9,563 bases of DNA from Cyanobacteria bacterium HKST-UBA02 (GTDB lineage: Bacteria > Cyanobacteriota > Vampirovibrionia > Obscuribacterales > Obscuribacteraceae), in assembly GCA_020431945.1 (NCBI GenBank), contig JAGQHH010000167.1, forward strand, positions 1 to 9,563, in the 5' to 3' direction. The notes under the pieces are model-generated. The model saw only the letters and a list, made by a program, of their open reading frames with translations. It made no database searches and was not told the DNA's origin. A program made the translations under genes and the position numbers. Shown here piece by piece: positions 6,548-9,563 of the stretch. The number at the start of each line of letters is the position of its first letter. The stretch's first letter is position 1.

Positions 6548-7474
6548 ATGGGAACGATGAGATGGAGTCCCGAAGACTGGGACAAGTATGTGAAAACCAC
6601 GAGCAGCAAGAGCGCTTCGGAAATATTCAGCCGCAAGCTGGAGAAAGACCTGGACCCGAAGCATATAAAAATCCGCGAGTCCTGTGACTCTGATCTGAAT
6701 CCGCAATCGACACCGATAATAGTGGCAGTGGATGATACAGGGTCCATGGGTTTTCTTGCCGAGCTTCTCATCCGCAAGGGTCTGGGAACTCTAATCGAAG
6801 AGATCTACGATCGCAAACCGGTGAGCGACCCGCACCTGATGCTCATGGCGGTGGGGGATGCCTGGTGTGACAGGGCACCACTACAGGTGACCCAGTTCGA
6901 GACCGATATCAGGCTGGCCTCGCAGCTCAGCCGATTCTATATCGAAGGCGGTGGCGGTGGCAATCAGTTCGAGAGCTATAACCTCCCCTGGTACTTTGCC
7001 GCAACCCGCACCAGATGCGACGCTTTCCTCAAGCGAGGCAAGCGGGGCTATCTCTTTACCGTGGGTGACGAGCCCCCTCCTCCGGCGCTTCTCAAAGAGC
7101 ACATCAAAAAGATCCTGGGAGATTCGGCTCAGCACGATATGAAAACCCGGGATATTCTCAGCATGGCATCGCGAACCTGGGATATCTATCACATCATGAT
7201 CGAGGAAGGGAGCTATTTCAGATCCCGTCCTGACGAGACCAGAAGGCAGTGGCGTGACCTGCTGGGACAGAAAGCAATAGGGCTTGCCGATCACGCAGAG
7301 CTCTGCGAGCTGATTGTGTCGACCATAGAAGTCGCCGAAGGCAAAGACCTGGACGAGGTGGTGGGCGGCTGGTCCAGTAATGTCGGTAAGGTGGTGCGCA
7401 ATTCCCTGGTGGCACTTGCCGGCAGCACCGGCACCGGCAACACTCGTGGCGGCTCAGGCATAACCAGACTATAG
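6548..7474 (+). CDS. von Willebrand factor A (vWA) domain protein with complete MIDAS
   Basis: A 308-residue protein with one vWA domain at about 55-215. The first MIDAS loop is DDTGSM (62-67), giving Asp62, Thr64 and Ser66 for a divalent metal. Later loops include a run of five glycines followed by NQFESY (134-144) and YLFTVGDEPPP (168-178), with Asp174 as a probable further metal ligand. vWA domains usually mediate metal-dependent protein contacts, often with AAA+ ATPases, kinases or chaperones. No signal peptide or membrane helix is present, so it is cytoplasmic. The C-terminal tail (about 290-308) is Gly/Ser/Thr-rich and probably flexible. Its ATG is two bases after the J-domain stop, and the PurA-like gene follows after 12 bases, so the three are surely co-transcribed. 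Molecular role unknown; scaffold or adaptor is inference. Confidence 0.88.
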   Translation: MGTMRWSPEDWDKYVKTTSSKSASEIFSRKLEKDLDPKHIKIRESCDSDLNPQSTPIIVAVDDTGSMGFLAELLIRKGLGTLIEEIYDRKPVSDPHLMLMAVGDAWCDRAPLQVTQFETDIRLASQLSRFYIEGGGGGNQFESYNLPWYFAATRTRCDAFLKRGKRGYLFTVGDEPPPPALLKEHIKKILGDSAQHDMKTRDILSMASRTWDIYHIMIEEGSYFRSRPDETRRQWRDLLGQKAIGLADHAELCELIVSTIEVAEGKDLDEVVGGWSSNVGKVVRNSLVALAGSTGTGNTRGGSGITRL

Positions 7475-7479
7475 GAGGG
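7473..7479 (+). promoter_or_regulatory. Shine-Dalgarno site of the PurA-like gene, overlapping the vWA stop
   Basis: AGGAGGG begins inside the TAG stop of the vWA gene (7472-7474) and ends seven bases before ATG 7487. A ribosome finishing vWA covers the site, which suggests coupled translation. Confidence 0.8.
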
Positions 7480-7486
7480 CAGGAAA

Positions 7487-8698
7487 ATGATTAGCGGTCA
7501 TGCGGTTATCGGCGCAGGTTATGGCGATGAGGGCAAGGGTCTGATCATCCACTATCTCGCCAGTCGCTCGCCTTCGGATACCACTGTGGTCCGCTTCAAT
7601 GGCGGTGCCCAGGCCGGGCACACTGCAGTAACACCGGAAGGGCACCGCCATGTTTTCGGTCATCTGGGCGCCGGCTCCTTCGCCGGCTGCCCTACCCACC
7701 TGAGCCGGTTTTTCATAGTCAATCCGATCCTCTTCAACCGGGAGCTGGAATCTTTGAAGGCTTTCGGGTCGAGTCCGGTGGTCACTGTCCATGGTGATGC
7801 CCTGGTGTCGACGCCTATCGATATGTATATCAACCAGAAGGCGGAGCTCGCCCGGGGAAAAGGACGGCATGGAAGCTGCGGAATCGGGATCAATGAGACC
7901 GTCACCCGCAGTCTCAGTGATCCGCGCTTCCGGATAGTCTTTGCTGACGCTCTCTTCCCGGACAGGCTCGAGAGCAAGCTCGATGCCATCAAACGGTTCT
8001 GGCTTCCTTCCAGGCTGGCCGAGCTCGGCATCGAGCTCGACAGTGAAACTCGTCCGGATAGCTTCGAGCTCATGGTCGATTCGATCGTGGCTGGTTTCAT
8101 CGATGATCTTCAAGACATGCTCCGCCGGGTGACCATTTCCGGTCTGCCCCGGGGGACCAGGCATGTGATCTTCGAGGGAGCCCAGGGGCTCATGCTCGAT
8201 GAAGGAAGAGAAGATCTCTTCCCTCACGTGACCAGGTCGCGAACCGGATTGACCAATGTGGTCCTGCTCGCTGACGAGTTCGGCATCGAGGCTCTCGATG
8301 TCACCTATGTGACCCGAAGCTATCTCACCAGGCATGGTGCCGGTCCTCTGCCCGGCGAGTGCGACTGGCATTTTGCCGACGAGACCAATGCTCCGAATCG
8401 ATTCCAGGGCAATCTCAGATTCGCGCCTCTCGATGCCGAGCTGATCGCAGACGCCATCGAACGTGACCTGGAGATGTATTATAGCCGTCTCGCCTCGGTG
8501 GATATGGCGGTCACCTGCCTGGATCAACATGACTTGAGCATCGAGCTGCCCCGGGAGATAGCCTATGTCAGCCGGGGTCCGTCCAGAGATCAGGTTGCCG
8601 CCGTCAGAGAATATAAGGGACTATATCGATATAGTCATCGGTCCAGGTCCGTCTCCGGGGATCGGGCCGCACCGGCTTTATCGATACCCGCTTCATAG
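7487..8698 (+). CDS. Divergent adenylosuccinate-synthetase-like (PurA-fold) enzyme
   Basis: A 403-residue member of the PurA superfamily. PurA uses GTP to phosphorylate IMP, then joins aspartate. Present here: GYGDEGKG (11-18; Asp14 and Lys17 match catalytic Asp13 and Lys16 of E. coli PurA), GGAQAGHT (39-46; His45 for catalytic His41), RHGSCGIG (127-134), FEGAQG (229-234; Gln233 for Gln224), TRHGAGPLP (281-289), TCLDQHD (343-349, where PurA has TKLD) and SRGPSRD (362-368, matching the C-terminal GPDR). Lost: the TGRRRRTGW loop that binds aspartate reads NRFQGNLRF (304-312). The segment between the TKLD- and GPDR-like motifs is very short, as in archaeal and phage forms. Phage PurZ has Ser at the catalytic Asp, as I recall, so this is not PurZ. 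It is probably a ligase with another acceptor, not the purine-pathway enzyme. Residues 374-403 are read antisense to the next gene. Confidence 0.88.
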   Translation: MISGHAVIGAGYGDEGKGLIIHYLASRSPSDTTVVRFNGGAQAGHTAVTPEGHRHVFGHLGAGSFAGCPTHLSRFFIVNPILFNRELESLKAFGSSPVVTVHGDALVSTPIDMYINQKAELARGKGRHGSCGIGINETVTRSLSDPRFRIVFADALFPDRLESKLDAIKRFWLPSRLAELGIELDSETRPDSFELMVDSIVAGFIDDLQDMLRRVTISGLPRGTRHVIFEGAQGLMLDEGREDLFPHVTRSRTGLTNVVLLADEFGIEALDVTYVTRSYLTRHGAGPLPGECDWHFADETNAPNRFQGNLRFAPLDAELIADAIERDLEMYYSRLASVDMAVTCLDQHDLSIELPREIAYVSRGPSRDQVAAVREYKGLYRYSHRSRSVSGDRAAPALSIPAS

Positions 8699-9563
8699 TT
8701 CGGTCCGCTTCGATGATCGAGGGGAGCTTCTCGAAATAGTCGGGATTGCGGCTGAGGAGCATGTAAACAGCGGTTTCAGCTTGCACCACCCGACCTTCGA
8801 GCTTGAAAGAAGCAGCGACATTGCTCAGCACCGGCACGATATTGACATGGCGATTGGTGACATTGAAGACCAGGAGTCCATTTGCATCCAAATGCTCGAG
8901 ATAGAGCTCCATGGCCTCCCGGGTGAGCAAATGCACCGGAATGGCGTCCCCGTTGAAAGCGTCTATGAGGAGCAGGTCGTAGCTACGTGGGGAAAGATTG
9001 CTCAGGGCGATTCGGCCGTCGCCTATGGATACTTTCACCTTCGCCCGGGTTTTCTTTAGATAGGAGAAATGCTTCTCGGCCAGATCCCTCACCTTGGGAT
9101 CGAGCTCGAAAAATTCGATGAGATCGCCCGGTCCGGCGAGAGCGGCGCTGAAGCCCGCACCGAGACCGACAATGCCGGCTCGAAGAGGGCGTCCCCCCAG
9201 GCGATCCTGTACGAGCCGGTAGCTGAGGGCAACAGGCTCCCAGTAGATGCCGGGCTCTCTGGAGGCGATGCCGCCGCCTGTGTATTCCACTCCGTGGACC
9301 ACCCTGCCGTGCACCATCTCCACTGTCGGTTTGCCGTTACGAGATTCCCTGGTTATCTGGATGCTGCTATAGAAGTTGCGCTGCGACTCGATGAGATCCC
9401 TGTTTATATAGACCACCGGCACAGCGTCGATGACTATGGAGAGCAAACAGAAAGTGGCGAGGATCACGTCGTTCGCTGCTGTAATCCAGCGCCCGGAAAT
9501 TCTGTATTTCCCTTTAGCCACCAGGACGATGATTAGAACAGCAGAAGCGGCCAGAAGAAAATT
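8604..9563 (-). CDS. Membrane-anchored spermidine-synthase-like (SAM-fold) protein, 5'-truncated by window edge
   Basis: The frame stays open to the right edge (319 residues visible), so the true start lies outside; a GTG at 9521 sits within a membrane segment and is not a convincing start. Two hydrophobic helices are visible (before KGKYR, and ILATFCLLSIVIDAVPVVYI), then a spermidine-synthase/methyltransferase Rossmann domain: glycine motif GIVGLGAGFSA (about 9144-9176), acidic FFELDP, and LLLIDAFNGDAIPVHLLTRE (about 8910-8970). The DAFNGDAIP block replaces the DSTDP of true spermidine synthases, typical of the large family annotated as fused MFS/spermidine synthase, whose substrates are mostly unknown. 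The upstream part is probably a multi-helix membrane domain. The C-terminus WTDDYIDI is a natural family ending, so this stop is genuine although it overlaps the convergent PurA-like gene by 95 bases. Confidence 0.88.
   Translation of the reverse strand, partial: NFLLAASAVLIIVLVAKGKYRISGRWITAANDVILATFCLLSIVIDAVPVVYINRDLIESQRNFYSSIQITRESRNGKPTVEMVHGRVVHGVEYTGGGIASREPGIYWEPVALSYRLVQDRLGGRPLRAGIVGLGAGFSAALAGPGDLIEFFELDPKVRDLAEKHFSYLKKTRAKVKVSIGDGRIALSNLSPRSYDLLLIDAFNGDAIPVHLLTREAMELYLEHLDANGLLVFNVTNRHVNIVPVLSNVAASFKLEGRVVQAETAVYMLLSRNPDYFEKLPSIIEADRTMKRVSIKPVRPDPRRRTWTDDYIDIVPYIL
8619..8636. repeat. Perfect 18-bp palindrome
   Basis: GACTATATCGATATAGTC is identical to its own reverse complement with no loop. 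It lies inside the overlap of two convergent genes. It could act as a cruciform or RNA hairpin on both strands (a bidirectional transcription-end element without a T-tract) or bind a dimeric protein. The symmetry is certain; a function is not. Confidence 0.6.

Noticed and set aside
7469..8530. Long minus-strand open frame (353 codons) opposite the PurA-like gene
   Set aside because: It mirrors a gene with clear PurA motifs, its product is low in recognisable features and it has no Shine-Dalgarno site; a codon-bias shadow.
7487..8698. Phage-type PurZ (2-amino-adenylosuccinate synthase)
   Set aside because: The catalytic Asp (Asp14) is kept, whereas PurZ proteins carry Ser there as far as I recall, and the loop changes differ; no accompanying phage DNA genes are visible.
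8604..9521. A complete 305-residue spermidine synthase starting at GTG 9521
   Set aside because: The frame continues open and hydrophobic to the window edge, so it is the 3' part of a larger membrane protein.
1..9563. tRNA, rRNA, CRISPR array, insertion sequence or attachment site
   Set aside because: Nearly all sequence is accounted for by coding regions; no cloverleaf, spaced repeats, transposase motifs or terminal repeats were seen.

Overview
The window is gene-dense bacterial chromosome: nine protein genes, no RNA genes, and no transposon, integrase or CRISPR signs. G+C is moderately high, Shine-Dalgarno sites are classical where present, and gene ends touch or overlap. The mix of genes (a transmembrane eukaryotic-like Ser/Thr kinase with a Cys-rich head, a HEAT-repeat protein, an S10 serine carboxypeptidase, a spermidine-synthase-like membrane protein) suggests an environmental bacterium with elaborate signalling. 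Obscuribacterales (Vampirovibrionia/Melainabacteria), Acidobacteria and Planctomycetes are possible, but the sequence alone does not settle the phylum.

Left part, minus strand (3109 down to 1): a likely operon of a papain-like cysteine hydrolase candidate, a secreted HEAT-repeat protein and a membrane Ser/Thr kinase that runs off the left edge. The HEAT and kinase genes share an ATGA stop/start overlap. A 164-bp divergent intergenic region with a tandem 11-bp repeat separates this operon from an exported S10 serine carboxypeptidase on the plus strand (3274-4914). That gene meets a minus-strand MutT-type Nudix hydrolase (5311-4916) with one base between the two stop codons.

Middle and right part, plus strand (5369-8698): a strong sigma70-type promoter drives three tightly packed genes. 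They encode a J-domain protein with a degenerate protein-kinase-like C-terminal half, a von Willebrand factor A (vWA) protein with a complete MIDAS motif, and a divergent adenylosuccinate-synthetase-like enzyme. The enzyme keeps the GTP/catalytic motifs but has lost the arginine loop that binds aspartate in PurA. The set looks like one functional unit, and I cannot match it to a named system. It is the best candidate here for an undescribed pathway: a chaperone/pseudokinase module, a metal-dependent scaffold, and a nucleotide-dependent ligase with a changed substrate.

Right edge, minus strand: the 3' part of a membrane-anchored spermidine-synthase-like (SAM-fold) protein. Its end overlaps the 3' end of the PurA-like gene by 95 bp in the convergent sense, and the overlap contains a perfect 18-bp palindrome.
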